DNA from: Eubacterium sp.
GTDB lineage: Bacteria; Bacillota; Clostridia; Lachnospirales; Lachnospiraceae
Reading direction: 5' to 3'
DNA length: 64,000 nucleotides
NCBI GenBank assembly: GCA_021769425.1
Contig: JAETSX010000005.1
Coordinates: 1 to 64,000, forward strand
Part shown: positions 46,689 to 56,641 of the stretch, piece by piece
How the letters are laid out: every line of letters begins with the position of its first letter
How positions within the stretch are numbered: position 1 is the stretch's first letter
Notes under the pieces: generated by a model
Database searches by the model: none
What the model was told of the DNA's origin: nothing
What the model saw: the letters and a program-made list of their open reading frames with translations, nothing else
Made by a program: the position numbers and the translations under genes

Positions 46689-48581
46689 TTATCCCTCGTC
46701 CCTGGGCGGATCGTTTACTTCCTCCATCCCATCTATAAAGATTTCTTCTGCAAACTCTTGAAATACCTCGGCCATATCCGCTACATTCTTCATATAAAGA
46801 ATTCCCTTTCTTGCCATTTCTTTTCCTTCTTCCCGGATGGAATCCTTTACCAAAAACTGCTCATTACTTAAAATGTACTGGGCATTATTCATAGTGATCA
46901 TCACCAATTGATAGGTACTTCTCTTCCCAATATCCTCCATCTTCCGCTCAATTTTCTTTAATAAATTCAAATATTCCTTTTGATCAATATTTCTCCTCTT
47001 ACATACTTTATCCAATTTTTGATATAATTTTACTATTTTCTGGGCAGCTGCTGATAAGTTCTGAAACTCTCTCCCCAGACCTTTCAGATACTTTACAGCC
47101 CACTCTTTTGCCTCCTCATCCAACATGCAGGGCAGCTTTCCAAGACATTTCTGAATATCCACCTCTTTAGTACATTCTTTTTGAATTGCCTCCCGCAAAG
47201 TCATAATCTCTGTATTTTGGATCTTTGCTCCGCCTTCAGTAGCATTAATTACGCGGAAACTCTTTCTATGATTCTGGCATCCTTCTATGTACATATTGTA
47301 CCAGTCAATAAACACCTTAAAATCATTTCTGGTTGGAACTTTTTCCTCATAATTTCCCTCCACCATCCTAAAATAACTGGTATTCACCTGTTCCATAACC
47401 TCATGAAAGGTTCCGTCCGCATGGGATTTATTGTCTGTATAGGCCAAATCCTGCCCCACTAAAATAACTGTATCAATTCCAATTTTATATAATAATGAAA
47501 ATACGCTGGTGGCAACCGAACCGCCGCAGGATACATCCCCTATCTTCTGGCCACTTTTCAAAAATATTCTTTCTGCAAATTGGTATCCTTCATTAAAGAA
47601 AAATTTCATGCCTTTATGGTACTCCAATATTTCCGGCGCCGCATTTAACGTAGTTAAAAGGGGAATTTCCCTTGATTCTTCTATTTTAACAAGATCCAAC
47701 GGCTTCATTGCATCAACAATTGCGTACATATCTGGTTTTATCCCCGCCTGCAGCAAAGGCTTCATTGCAGTATCCACCGCAACAATAAACGCTTTCCCTT
47801 TTGCTTTCTTTAATTCCTGAATATTTTTATTGAGGGAAGGCCCCGCTGCCACCAGAATTCCTGGAATATCCCGAGGAATTACATCAGGAAGCTGGGTGGT
47901 TTTATAGCCGTTGCATAAGTATCTCGCATTAAGGAATAAATTTTTTACCATAACAGCTGAAAAAACATTTTTAGTATTGAAATCCATCGTTTCCCTTAAC
48001 GCAATATCACGGCATGTTTTCATAAACCCGACTGTTTCTTCCGGAAATAATTTACCATAATTGGGAAGAACAATATTTTTGGAGAAATTCAGCATCTCAT
48101 AGATCAAAACACTTTGCAAAATTCCTTCCATATGTTTTTGATCCATATCCTTCAATCCGTCCACCCAAAAAACAATCAGATGCTTTTTCATCCATGACTC
48201 TAATTCTGCCATTTCCAAAAACTTCAAAAAGATCTGGATAGACGGTTCATATATAATAATTGTAATTCGATTTTCTGTGTGTTCCACTAATTCTTTTAAA
48301 TAGGACGGATTTCCGGTTCCCACCATCAAAACTGGTGCATTAGGCTGAAGTTCTCCCAAGGTTTCCACCCAAATCTGAGCCGGTTCCGCCGTATTCCGCT
48401 TACCGCATAAATAACAGATCTTATCCTCCTTTTCTATTTTTAAAATCTTCTCTCCGCTGTAAGACGCTTCCTCTATAATTTTCAATTTTGGTTCTATTGT
48501 TTTTCCCGCTTCTTCAATCATTTTGTCCATTTCCGGATAATGTTCCGCCAATACTTTCAAATTCTTTTCATAGATTGTCAT
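46689..48581 (-). CDS. motility accessory factor (Maf/DUF115) flagellin glycosyltransferase
   Basis: IPGILVAAGPSLNKNIQELKKAKGKAFIVAVDTAMKPLLQAGIKPDMYAIVDA...VSCGGSVATSVFSLLYKIGIDTVILVGQDLAYTDNKSHADGT. Confidence 0.92.
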   Translation of the reverse strand: MTIYEKNLKVLAEHYPEMDKMIEEAGKTIEPKLKIIEEASYSGEKILKIEKEDKICYLCGKRNTAEPAQIWVETLGELQPNAPVLMVGTGNPSYLKELVEHTENRITIIIYEPSIQIFLKFLEMAELESWMKKHLIVFWVDGLKDMDQKHMEGILQSVLIYEMLNFSKNIVLPNYGKLFPEETVGFMKTCRDIALRETMDFNTKNVFSAVMVKNLFLNARYLCNGYKTTQLPDVIPRDIPGILVAAGPSLNKNIQELKKAKGKAFIVAVDTAMKPLLQAGIKPDMYAIVDAMKPLDLVKIEESREIPLLTTLNAAPEILEYHKGMKFFFNEGYQFAERIFLKSGQKIGDVSCGGSVATSVFSLLYKIGIDTVILVGQDLAYTDNKSHADGTFHEVMEQVNTSYFRMVEGNYEEKVPTRNDFKVFIDWYNMYIEGCQNHRKSFRVINATEGGAKIQNTEIMTLREAIQKECTKEVDIQKCLGKLPCMLDEEAKEWAVKYLKGLGREFQNLSAAAQKIVKLYQKLDKVCKRRNIDQKEYLNLLKKIERKMEDIGKRSTYQLVMITMNNAQYILSNEQFLVKDSIREEGKEMARKGILYMKNVADMAEVFQEFAEEIFIDGMEEVNDPPRDEG

Positions 48582-48930
48582 CCGTTCCTTCCTCCTGCTC
48601 TTCTTCTACAAATAATTGAAGATACTCCATCAAACCATACGCCACCGCATCATGAAGCAATACGATATCTTCCTGTTCCATCGCCTGTAAAATATCATCT
48701 AAAATTACAATAATATTCTGGCACATTCCCTGGTATAGCTCTTCTTCTATCCCAAATCTATTTTCATCCAGAAACCATAACACAAATTCTTGTATTTCCG
48801 GTATTATTTTCTTCACTTGTTCTACGTTATTCTGCATACGATAAATCAGGTATAAAGCAGAGATATCTCTTAATTTTTGGTATAAACTTTGTATTTTCTC
48901 TTCCATGCTTTTCTCCAAGAATTTAATCAT
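48568..48930 (-). CDS. hypothetical protein, co-transcribed with maf
   Basis: 120 aa, overlaps maf start by 14 nt. Confidence 0.6.
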   Translation of the reverse strand: MIKFLEKSMEEKIQSLYQKLRDISALYLIYRMQNNVEQVKKIIPEIQEFVLWFLDENRFGIEEELYQGMCQNIIVILDDILQAMEQEDIVLLHDAVAYGLMEYLQLFVEEEQEEGTDDNL

Positions 48931-49028
48931 TAATTTATATTTTTATGAATAAAGGAGCTGGCATTGCCAACTCCTCTATATTCTTTCATATCATAATTTG
49001 AAATTAGATCGTTTCTAACTACAGCTAA

Positions 49029-50255
49029 TTACTGTAACAAGGATAATACACCCTGAGTTGACTGATTAGCCTGTGCCAACATGGACTGTCCAGCCTGAGC
49101 AAGAATATTGTTCTTGCTGTATTCAACCATCTCAGAAGCCATATCAAGGTCACGGATACGAGACTCTGCTGCCTGTGTATTCTCAGCAACATTATCCAGG
49201 TTTGCAATTGTATGCTCTAATCTGTTCTGAATTGCACCAAGTGCGGATCTCTGGGAAGATACCTTATTGATTGCATTCTGCACAGCGGTAATCGTTGCAT
49301 TTGCAACTGCATAAGAGTCTACCTTAGGCTTATCATAAGTGAAAGAAGCGCCAGAAGCTGCAACTGTAGGTCCGTTTGCAACAACATTTGTCTTGTCAAT
49401 ATAATCTGCAAAGCTGGCAACCATTGCATTGCTCATAGCTGCTTTAGCTGCACTGATATCATTCGCCATAGCCCAGCTAACTTTTGTGGAATAATTTGTT
49501 GTAAGAGAGATACCATTTGTGCTAAATTCACCGTAATATACATCTGTTCCGCTCATATACGGTGCATATTGATCTTCGGAAGCAGCATTTATAATTGCTG
49601 TTGAAAACGCCTGAGCTGCCAAAGTCTGATTGCTTGCTGCAGTTTTAGAAGCATCCCACTGATAAGTCATCCCTTTATATGTTACAGAAAGTGGTTTGCT
49701 GCCTGTCTGAGTAGCACCAGCTTCGAAGCCTTTGATTTCTCTCAATCCTAGTGTCTCAGCATTCATATTGTCAATGCTGATCTGAATCTTCTGATTTGCA
49801 TTTGCGCCAACCTGAAGATTTCTGGTTGTAAAGGTTCCATCCAACAAATTCTGCTTATTGAACTGAGTTGTAGTGGAGATTCTGTCTAATTCCTGTGTCA
49901 GCTGATCTAATTCTTCGTTGATAGCTTCACGGTCAATGTTCTCATTTGTGTCATTAGCGCCCTGAACTGCCAGTTCATTCATTCTCTGGAGAATAGAATG
50001 AGCTTCATTTAAAGCACCTTCAGCAGTCTGGATTAAGGATACACCATCCTGTGCATTTGTAGAAGCACGTGTTAAACCGCGCACCTGGCTCCTCATTTTC
50101 TCAGAAATCTTTAATCCTGCTGCATCATCGCCAGCACGGTTAATTCTGTAACCAGATGATAATTTTTCAGAAGATTTTGCCTGAGCACTTGTTGTAACAC
50201 CCAACTGACGGTTGGAATTCATTGCTGTAAGATTGTGTTGTACGACCATTGCCAT
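49029..50255 (-). CDS. hag: flagellin
   Basis: MAMVVQHNLTAMNSNRQLGVTTSAQAKSSEKLSSGYRINRAGDDAAGLKISEKMRSQVRGL...; ATG at 50255 after AGGAGG. Confidence 0.97.
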   Translation of the reverse strand: MAMVVQHNLTAMNSNRQLGVTTSAQAKSSEKLSSGYRINRAGDDAAGLKISEKMRSQVRGLTRASTNAQDGVSLIQTAEGALNEAHSILQRMNELAVQGANDTNENIDREAINEELDQLTQELDRISTTTQFNKQNLLDGTFTTRNLQVGANANQKIQISIDNMNAETLGLREIKGFEAGATQTGSKPLSVTYKGMTYQWDASKTAASNQTLAAQAFSTAIINAASEDQYAPYMSGTDVYYGEFSTNGISLTTNYSTKVSWAMANDISAAKAAMSNAMVASFADYIDKTNVVANGPTVAASGASFTYDKPKVDSYAVANATITAVQNAINKVSSQRSALGAIQNRLEHTIANLDNVAENTQAAESRIRDLDMASEMVEYSKNNILAQAGQSMLAQANQSTQGVLSLLQ

Positions 50256-50445
50256 AAGATTTTCCTCCTTGAATATACTGCAGCTTCCATGCTGCAAAAT
50301 TATTTAATATAACTACCATTCATCAAATATGACGGCATTTATATTCTGTTAAAACAGTCTTCCAAGTTTCTGATTGGCGCCTAGGATAATCACCAGAAAC
50401 CATCTTGCAACGATTACAATGTTGCATCTTTGACTTACATTATTT

Positions 50446-50472
50446 TTATCGGTTATTTTTAAAAAGACTTTA
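50446..50472 (-). promoter_or_regulatory. sigma-28 (SigD)-type flagellin promoter
   Basis: Minus strand TAAA-gtctttttaaaaataa-CCGATAA (consensus TAAA-N15-GCCGATAA). Confidence 0.75.
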
Positions 50473-50488
50473 TAGCCTTTTTAAAAAT
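50455..50488 (-). terminator. 12-bp perfect hairpin, probable terminator of the upstream sugar operon
   Basis: atttttaaaaag (50455-50466) / ctttttaaaaat (50477-50488). Confidence 0.65.
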
Positions 50489-50513
50489 ATTTTAATTAAT
50501 ACTTTTCAAACTA

Positions 50514-51422
50514 TTATTGACCTCTCTGCCAACAAATCACTCTCTCAATACCCTCTTTAAAAGACATTTGCGGTTTATATCCTATATCCCGAACAAGACT
50601 ATTGATATCCGCCTGCAAACCTATCGTACAATTATCACCTGCTTTCTTTGCAAATTCACATCGCCCATCCGCCCGACATAAATCCCTTAATTCCATAATA
50701 TATTCTTTCAATGGCCTTGACTCACCGCTAGCAATGCAATACACCTGGTTCTTATTCACAAGTTCTCCAATCAGATAAAACATCCGTCCGGCGTCATCCT
50801 CATACAGATAGTCCCACATCTGTTCCCCGGAAGAAAATTCAGCCGTTTCTCCCTTTAAAAACCTGTCCATAGCATAATTTATCATAGTTCCTTCTCTGTC
50901 ATAGCAGCCGTACACGCTGAAAATCCTCGTCCAAATATGAATCAAATCAGATTGCTCACATAACTTACCGCTCATTATTCCTGCACTGTACTTCGCCATT
51001 CCATAAGCAGTCAGCGGATTCACAGGCGTATCCGGTGTAATAACAGCGTCAACTTTTCCATATTCTGCCTGTGAACCAGCTCCGATAAATTTTCTGCACC
51101 CAAGCCTTTTGGCCAAATTTACCGCATCTAACGTATATTTAATGTTTGGCTCCTGCAGTATGGGATTGTCTCTCTCTTCTTTCGAGGTATGTCCCCAGCC
51201 CATATGATAAAACACATCATATGTATCAGAAACATCATTAATAGCATCCAGACTGCTTAAATCACATTCATAAACTTTCAATAGCTTTGATTCAGGCAGA
51301 CGATCTATATGGGGAGAATGCGCTCTAACAATTGCCAGTACCTCCGTTTCTCTCTTTATGGATTCCCGTATCAGTGCAGCGCCTATCATACTGGTGGCGC
51401 CAGTTACAATAATTTTTCTCAT
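50514..51422 (-). CDS. NAD(P)-dependent epimerase/reductase (SDR)
   Basis: KIIVTGATSMIGAALIRESIK...YGMAKYSAG active-site YxxxK; last gene of CDP-sugar cluster. Confidence 0.85.
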   Translation of the reverse strand: MRKIIVTGATSMIGAALIRESIKRETEVLAIVRAHSPHIDRLPESKLLKVYECDLSSLDAINDVSDTYDVFYHMGWGHTSKEERDNPILQEPNIKYTLDAVNLAKRLGCRKFIGAGSQAEYGKVDAVITPDTPVNPLTAYGMAKYSAGIMSGKLCEQSDLIHIWTRIFSVYGCYDREGTMINYAMDRFLKGETAEFSSGEQMWDYLYEDDAGRMFYLIGELVNKNQVYCIASGESRPLKEYIMELRDLCRADGRCEFAKKAGDNCTIGLQADINSLVRDIGYKPQMSFKEGIERVICWQRGQ

Positions 51423-51460
51423 CGTTATCCATTTCCTTTTATATATTTCTGTGATATGTC

Positions 51461-53260
51461 CTATGATTCCTCTACAGGTTTTACGATCATATGCTCCCTA
51501 AATTCATCCCTTGGCAAAAATGGATACATATCTTCAATAGGTGCAGACACCAATCTGCCATCTTCTAATTTCTTTGAACTCACTGACGGTATGACTTCCT
51601 GATCACGTATTATTTTCACTTCACATAGTACCGGTCCCCTTTTAGACATAATTTCCGGCATTTTATCCTCTATATCCTGAATCGTTTCGATCTTGAAATA
51701 ATCTATCCCATAAGCATCCGCTATCTTTTCTATCTTTGGAAATGACACACCTGATGCACTGTCTGTACCAATAAATCTCCCCTCAAAAAATTTATTTTGT
51801 GTTGCGCGGATAGATAAATATCCGTCATTATTCCATACAAACAGTTTCACCGGCAATTTATGATGCACTAACGTCTGAAGTTCCTGTATATTCATCTGAA
51901 AGCTTCCATCGCCCGTAATTCCCAACACTTCTTGACTCTTTCTTGCAAAACAGACCCCGATTGCCGCCGGCAATGTAAAGCCCATTTCTGCCTGGGCGCC
52001 GCTGGCAATATACCTTTGGCTTTTATCATACGTTTTGATTCCCTGGGCAGGAACATAGGCCACAGAACCTGCATCTGCCACTAATACAGAATCATCTTTG
52101 AAATATTTTGACAATTCCTCAACAAATAAATACATATTAATTCCCTGAGAATCATCTCTATAATATTCTTTTAAACAAACCGGATACAAATTCTTCCATT
52201 CCAGGCATTTTTTTGCCCATTCACCATAGTTGCATTCCTTACACGCTGACAGCAGTTTTTGCAATGCATCTTTCGCATCTGCCTGGATAATCTGCTCAAC
52301 ATGGACTGTATTTTTCAAATGCTCATATTTATCAATATCAATCGCAATTACTTTTGCCTCTCTCGCAAAATATTCATACTCCTGTCCTGTACTGCTTACG
52401 CTCAGCCTGCTGCCAACCGCAATCACCAAGTCAGCATTCTGCAACGCAAAATTAGCAGCCCGTGTCCCCTTATTTCCTATTCTTCCGATATTTAACTCAT
52501 CCAATGTAGGCATTACATCCGTACCAAGCCTTGAACATACAACAGGGATTTTATGTTTATGCACAAATTCTGAAAATTCTTCTATTGCACCTGCCAGCCG
52601 TATCCCATGGCCTGCAATGATAACCGGACGTTTGGCACTTTTCAGATCATCCACAAGCCCATCTACTTCTTTTGGATGGATTTTTTTCTTCACTGGCTTT
52701 AATTCTTCCGGCTCAAAATGGCGCAAGTCTGCTTCCTCTATCTCCGCTGACTGAATATCCATAGGTATATCTAGCCATACCGGGCCAGGTCTTCCATTTC
52801 TCGCCAAAAATAACGCCTTTTCCAAATGATATAATATATCTTCTGCATGTTCCACCATTACCGCATACTTTGTAATTGACCTTACAATCGATATGATATC
52901 TGCTTCCTGGACGCCAACCTGACGGATTGGGAGATTGATATACCCCAGTGTTTCCTTGCGCTTGCACTGTCCGGAAATAAACACACACGGAACATTATCC
53001 TGCCATGAGTTCAATACTCCTGTAATCGCATTGGTACCGCCGCAGCCTGTTGTCACATATGCACAGCCAATCCCTTTATACTTTGCATATGCCGCAGCAG
53101 CCATTGCCACAGCCTGCTCATGATGACAGCATATTTTATTTAATTTCTGATTACATGCAAGGCCATCCGTAAGAAACATAACCCCGCCGCCGGAAATCAT
53201 AAAAACGTCCTCTATCCCACTGCTATAAATATAATCTGCTACTAAATCACATACTCGCAT
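51461..53260 (-). CDS. thiamine diphosphate-dependent acetolactate synthase-like enzyme
   Basis: CCHHEQAVAMAAAAYAKYKG, ThDP motif GDGSFQMNIQELQTLVHHKLPVKLFVWNNDGYLSI. Confidence 0.88.
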   Translation of the reverse strand: MRVCDLVADYIYSSGIEDVFMISGGGVMFLTDGLACNQKLNKICCHHEQAVAMAAAAYAKYKGIGCAYVTTGCGGTNAITGVLNSWQDNVPCVFISGQCKRKETLGYINLPIRQVGVQEADIISIVRSITKYAVMVEHAEDILYHLEKALFLARNGRPGPVWLDIPMDIQSAEIEEADLRHFEPEELKPVKKKIHPKEVDGLVDDLKSAKRPVIIAGHGIRLAGAIEEFSEFVHKHKIPVVCSRLGTDVMPTLDELNIGRIGNKGTRAANFALQNADLVIAVGSRLSVSSTGQEYEYFAREAKVIAIDIDKYEHLKNTVHVEQIIQADAKDALQKLLSACKECNYGEWAKKCLEWKNLYPVCLKEYYRDDSQGINMYLFVEELSKYFKDDSVLVADAGSVAYVPAQGIKTYDKSQRYIASGAQAEMGFTLPAAIGVCFARKSQEVLGITGDGSFQMNIQELQTLVHHKLPVKLFVWNNDGYLSIRATQNKFFEGRFIGTDSASGVSFPKIEKIADAYGIDYFKIETIQDIEDKMPEIMSKRGPVLCEVKIIRDQEVIPSVSSKKLEDGRLVSAPIEDMYPFLPRDEFREHMIVKPVEES

Positions 53261-53291
53261 CTTTACCTCCTGATAAAAACTCTATCGACCT

Positions 53292-54656
53292 TCAAATTTG
53301 TTCTTTTACTGCTTCAACAATCACCTGTGACATGTCATCTATCATTTCATTTGTCATTCCCGGATAAACGCCAACCCAAAAAGCATCCTTCATAATCCGC
53401 TCCGTATTCTCCAGTTCACCAACCACACGATATCCTCTTTTCTCCCTCCGCATCTGGTCAAAGCATGGATGTTTAATCAAATTCCCGGCAAACAGCATAC
53501 GGGTTTGTATGCCTTTCGCCTCAAGGCAGGAAACCATTTTATTCCGCGCAATTCCCTCCCTGCAGGTAATCAAAAAACCAAACCAACTGGGAACAGAATT
53601 TGCACATGCCTCCGGGAGAATCAGCCATTCCTTCAAATCTGCAAGATTTGATTTCAGCCGCTCAAAATTTTGAACCCGTTTTTTCACAAATCCCGGAAAT
53701 TTTTTAAGCTGAGCGCATCCTATCGCCGCCTGCATATCTGTAGCTTTTAAATTATATCCAAAATGGGAATATACATATTTATGATCATATCCCATGGGAA
53801 GTTCCCCATACTGTCTGTCAAACCTGTGGCCGCACAGATTGTCTTTCCCGGAAGGGCATGTGCAGTCCCGTCCCCAATCACGGAAAGAACGAATACATTT
53901 ATGCAAGAGTGGGTTATTTGTATAAACTGCCCCGCCTTCTCCCATTGTCATATGATGGGGCGGATAAAAGGACGAAGTTCCAATATCGCCGATTGTGCCT
54001 GTAAACTTTTCCTCGCCATCTATAATATATTTACTGCCCAATGCATCACAGTTATCTTCAATCAACCATAAATTATGTTTTTCACAAAAGGATTTCACTG
54101 TATACAGGTCAAAGGGATTTCCCAGCGTATGCGCTGCCATCACAACTTTTGTCTTATCTGACAGTGCTTCTTCTAACTGGGTAACATCCAGATTATATTG
54201 AGGAATTGTAACATCAATAAACACCGGCGTCACACCATACTGTATTGCAGGCGTAACTGTGGTTGGAAAGCCTGCTGCAACGGTAATCATTTCATCTTGA
54301 GGACGTACCTGACGCTCCCCCAGCAACGGCGACGTCAGGGCCATAAAAGCATTTAAATTTGCGGATGAACCAGAATTAACCAGAGAACAATATCCCACTC
54401 CCAAATACTCTGCCAGGGAGCGTTCAAATTCATCCGTATATTTTCCTGACGTCAGCCAGAATTCCAGTGCCGAATCCACTAAACTGCACATTTCCTCCTG
54501 ATCGTACACCCGCGAGGCATATGGAATCTTATCCCCTGCCTTATATTCTTTCTGGTTGTGATATGTCTTACAGTATTCCGCAACAATATCCAAAATCTCT
54601 TTTCTTGCTTCCTGTTCCGTCATACTATTAAATTTTAACATCTGCACTTTCCTCAA
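53292..54656 (-). CDS. rfbH: CDP-4-keto-6-deoxy-D-glucose-3-dehydrase (RfbH/E1-like, DegT family)
   Basis: SGSSANLNAFMALTSP...AAGFPTTVTPAIQYGVTPVFIDV...DIGTSSFYPPHHMTMGEGGAVYTNN (His replacing PLP-Lys) ; Cys-rich CTCPSGKDNLCGHRF. Confidence 0.92.
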   Translation of the reverse strand: MRKVQMLKFNSMTEQEARKEILDIVAEYCKTYHNQKEYKAGDKIPYASRVYDQEEMCSLVDSALEFWLTSGKYTDEFERSLAEYLGVGYCSLVNSGSSANLNAFMALTSPLLGERQVRPQDEMITVAAGFPTTVTPAIQYGVTPVFIDVTIPQYNLDVTQLEEALSDKTKVVMAAHTLGNPFDLYTVKSFCEKHNLWLIEDNCDALGSKYIIDGEEKFTGTIGDIGTSSFYPPHHMTMGEGGAVYTNNPLLHKCIRSFRDWGRDCTCPSGKDNLCGHRFDRQYGELPMGYDHKYVYSHFGYNLKATDMQAAIGCAQLKKFPGFVKKRVQNFERLKSNLADLKEWLILPEACANSVPSWFGFLITCREGIARNKMVSCLEAKGIQTRMLFAGNLIKHPCFDQMRREKRGYRVVGELENTERIMKDAFWVGVYPGMTNEMIDDMSQVIVEAVKEQI

Positions 54657-54726
54657 TCTTTCTATTCATTTCAAGATACCTGTTTCCCTGCCGCCATGCC
54701 ATTCCGTTTTATCCTGTGCATCTGCC

Positions 54727-55509
54727 TTAATCTTTCCAGACTTTCCAGGGAGCCTGTCCCGTTTCCCAAAGTTTTTCCAACATATCCTTTTCTCTTTTAT
54801 GATCCATACATTGCCAAAAACCTTTATGGGTATAAGACATCAGCTGCCCTTCCGATACCAGACGTTCAAACGGTTCTCTCTCAAACACAGTCTGATCTCC
54901 AGCCAGATATTTGAATATTTCCGGCTCAAATACCATATAACCTGCATTAATCAATACTCCGTCATTTTTATTCTTTTCACGGAAAGAACGGACTGCATTA
55001 TCGCCGCCAATATCCATAATTCCTTTTTGCTGTTCTACCATTACCGCTGTCAATGTTGCAATTTTTCCATGTGACCTATGAAATTCCAACAGTTTTTGTA
55101 TATTAACATCACAGACGCCATCTCCATAAGTCAGCATAAACGGCTCATTCTCAATATAGGGCTGTATCCTTTTAATCCTGCCGCCAGTCATTGTATTTAA
55201 CCCGGTATCCACAACTGTAATTTTCCAAGGTTCACAAAAATGATTATGGATTGTAACGTCACGCTTCCCTTTTGAAAAATCAAATGTCACATCGCTGTTA
55301 TGTAAAAAATAATCCGAAAACCATTCTTTTACCATATGCTGTTTATATCCTGCGCAAATCACAAAATCATGGAAGCCATAATGAGAATATCCTTTCATTA
55401 TATGCCATAGAATAGGTTTTCCTCCAATCTCAATCATCGGCTTTGGCTTCCATTGGCTTTCTTCACTAATTCGTGTGCCATATCCGCCGGCTAAAATAAC
55501 AACTTTCAT
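54727..55509 (-). CDS. rfbF: glucose-1-phosphate cytidylyltransferase
   Basis: MKVVILAGGYGTRISEESQWKPKPMIEIGGKPILWHIMKGYSHYGFHDFVICAGYK. Confidence 0.95.
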   Translation of the reverse strand: MKVVILAGGYGTRISEESQWKPKPMIEIGGKPILWHIMKGYSHYGFHDFVICAGYKQHMVKEWFSDYFLHNSDVTFDFSKGKRDVTIHNHFCEPWKITVVDTGLNTMTGGRIKRIQPYIENEPFMLTYGDGVCDVNIQKLLEFHRSHGKIATLTAVMVEQQKGIMDIGGDNAVRSFREKNKNDGVLINAGYMVFEPEIFKYLAGDQTVFEREPFERLVSEGQLMSYTHKGFWQCMDHKREKDMLEKLWETGQAPWKVWKD

Positions 55510-55548
55510 GGATTTTTCTCCTTGTAACTCTTCTCTGCATCTCTGTTC

Positions 55549-56619
55549 TCAGCTGTCTCTTATGGATGATTCTTTCCAAAATTCCTGCAATTGCCTGTCC
55601 ATACAATCACAGACAGATTCTTTCCTCAGATAAGCTTTCGTCCATTCCACTGTTTTTTCCACAGCTTTTTCAATGTCCCATACCGGTTTCCACTGAAATC
55701 TGTTCTTTATTCTGGAACAATCCAGCTTCAAAAAGCCTGCCTCATGGGGTCCAATCATAGATTGTGTTTCCCAGGATGCTTCCGGCCCCCACTTTTCACA
55801 AAACAATTGCACCAGCTCCCCTGTAGTGATGCAATCCTTTTCTTCCGGCCCTACATTATAGCATCCTGCATATTCCGGATGTACTGCTTGCTGCCAGGCT
55901 GTCAGCATATAAGCATGCAGAGGTTCCAGCACATGCTGATATGGACGGACAGAATGTGGATTGCGGACAATTATTTTTTCCTTCCTCTGCATAGCCCTTA
56001 CACAGTCAGGTATGATACGATCTTTTGAAAAATCTCCCCCGCCGATGACATTTCCGGCACGCATAGTAGAAACAGCGATGCCTTTCTCTTTTAAAAATGA
56101 ACGGTTATAGCTATGAGTTACCAACTCTGAACAGGATTTGGAGTTTGAATAGGGATCAAATCCATCCAGCCTGTCATCTTCCCGGTATCCCCATTCCCAT
56201 TCCTGATTATCATATACCTTATCCGTTGTGATATTCACCACAGATTTTACGCTTTTCGATTGCCTTACACATTCTAAGAGGTTAACCGTCCCCTGCACAT
56301 TGATTTCGTAAGTTTCTTTCGGATTCCTATAGGATTCACGGACAATTGGCTGTGCAGCCAAATGAAACACGAGCTCTGGATTCTCATTGACAAAGATCTT
56401 TTTTAAATGATTAAAATCCCGTATATCACCAATTACGGAATGCACCCTATGTTTTAATCCTGCCGATTCAAAAAGAGACGGATGGGCTGGCTCTAACGAA
56501 TATCCAACGACTTCTGCGCCCATGTCGTATAGTATTTTACTTAGCCAGCTTCCTTTGAAACCGGTATGCCCTGTTACCAATACTCTCTTCCCCTGGAAAA
56601 ACTTTGTATCAATTGTCAT
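55549..56619 (-). CDS. rfbG: CDP-glucose 4,6-dehydratase
   Basis: FFQGKRVLVTGHTGFKGSWLSKILYDMGAEVVGYSLEP; start MTIDTKFF at 56619 (listed ORF over-extended). Confidence 0.95.
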   Translation of the reverse strand: MTIDTKFFQGKRVLVTGHTGFKGSWLSKILYDMGAEVVGYSLEPAHPSLFESAGLKHRVHSVIGDIRDFNHLKKIFVNENPELVFHLAAQPIVRESYRNPKETYEINVQGTVNLLECVRQSKSVKSVVNITTDKVYDNQEWEWGYREDDRLDGFDPYSNSKSCSELVTHSYNRSFLKEKGIAVSTMRAGNVIGGGDFSKDRIIPDCVRAMQRKEKIIVRNPHSVRPYQHVLEPLHAYMLTAWQQAVHPEYAGCYNVGPEEKDCITTGELVQLFCEKWGPEASWETQSMIGPHEAGFLKLDCSRIKNRFQWKPVWDIEKAVEKTVEWTKAYLRKESVCDCMDRQLQEFWKESSIRDS

Positions 56620-56641
56620 ACTATTGTACCTTCCAAAATGT

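Noticed and set aside
53292-54656. RfbH-like gene as an ordinary PLP aminotransferase
   Set aside because: His replaces the PLP lysine (SSFYPPHHMTMGEGG) and the Cys-rich segment matches the 3-dehydrase (E1) type.
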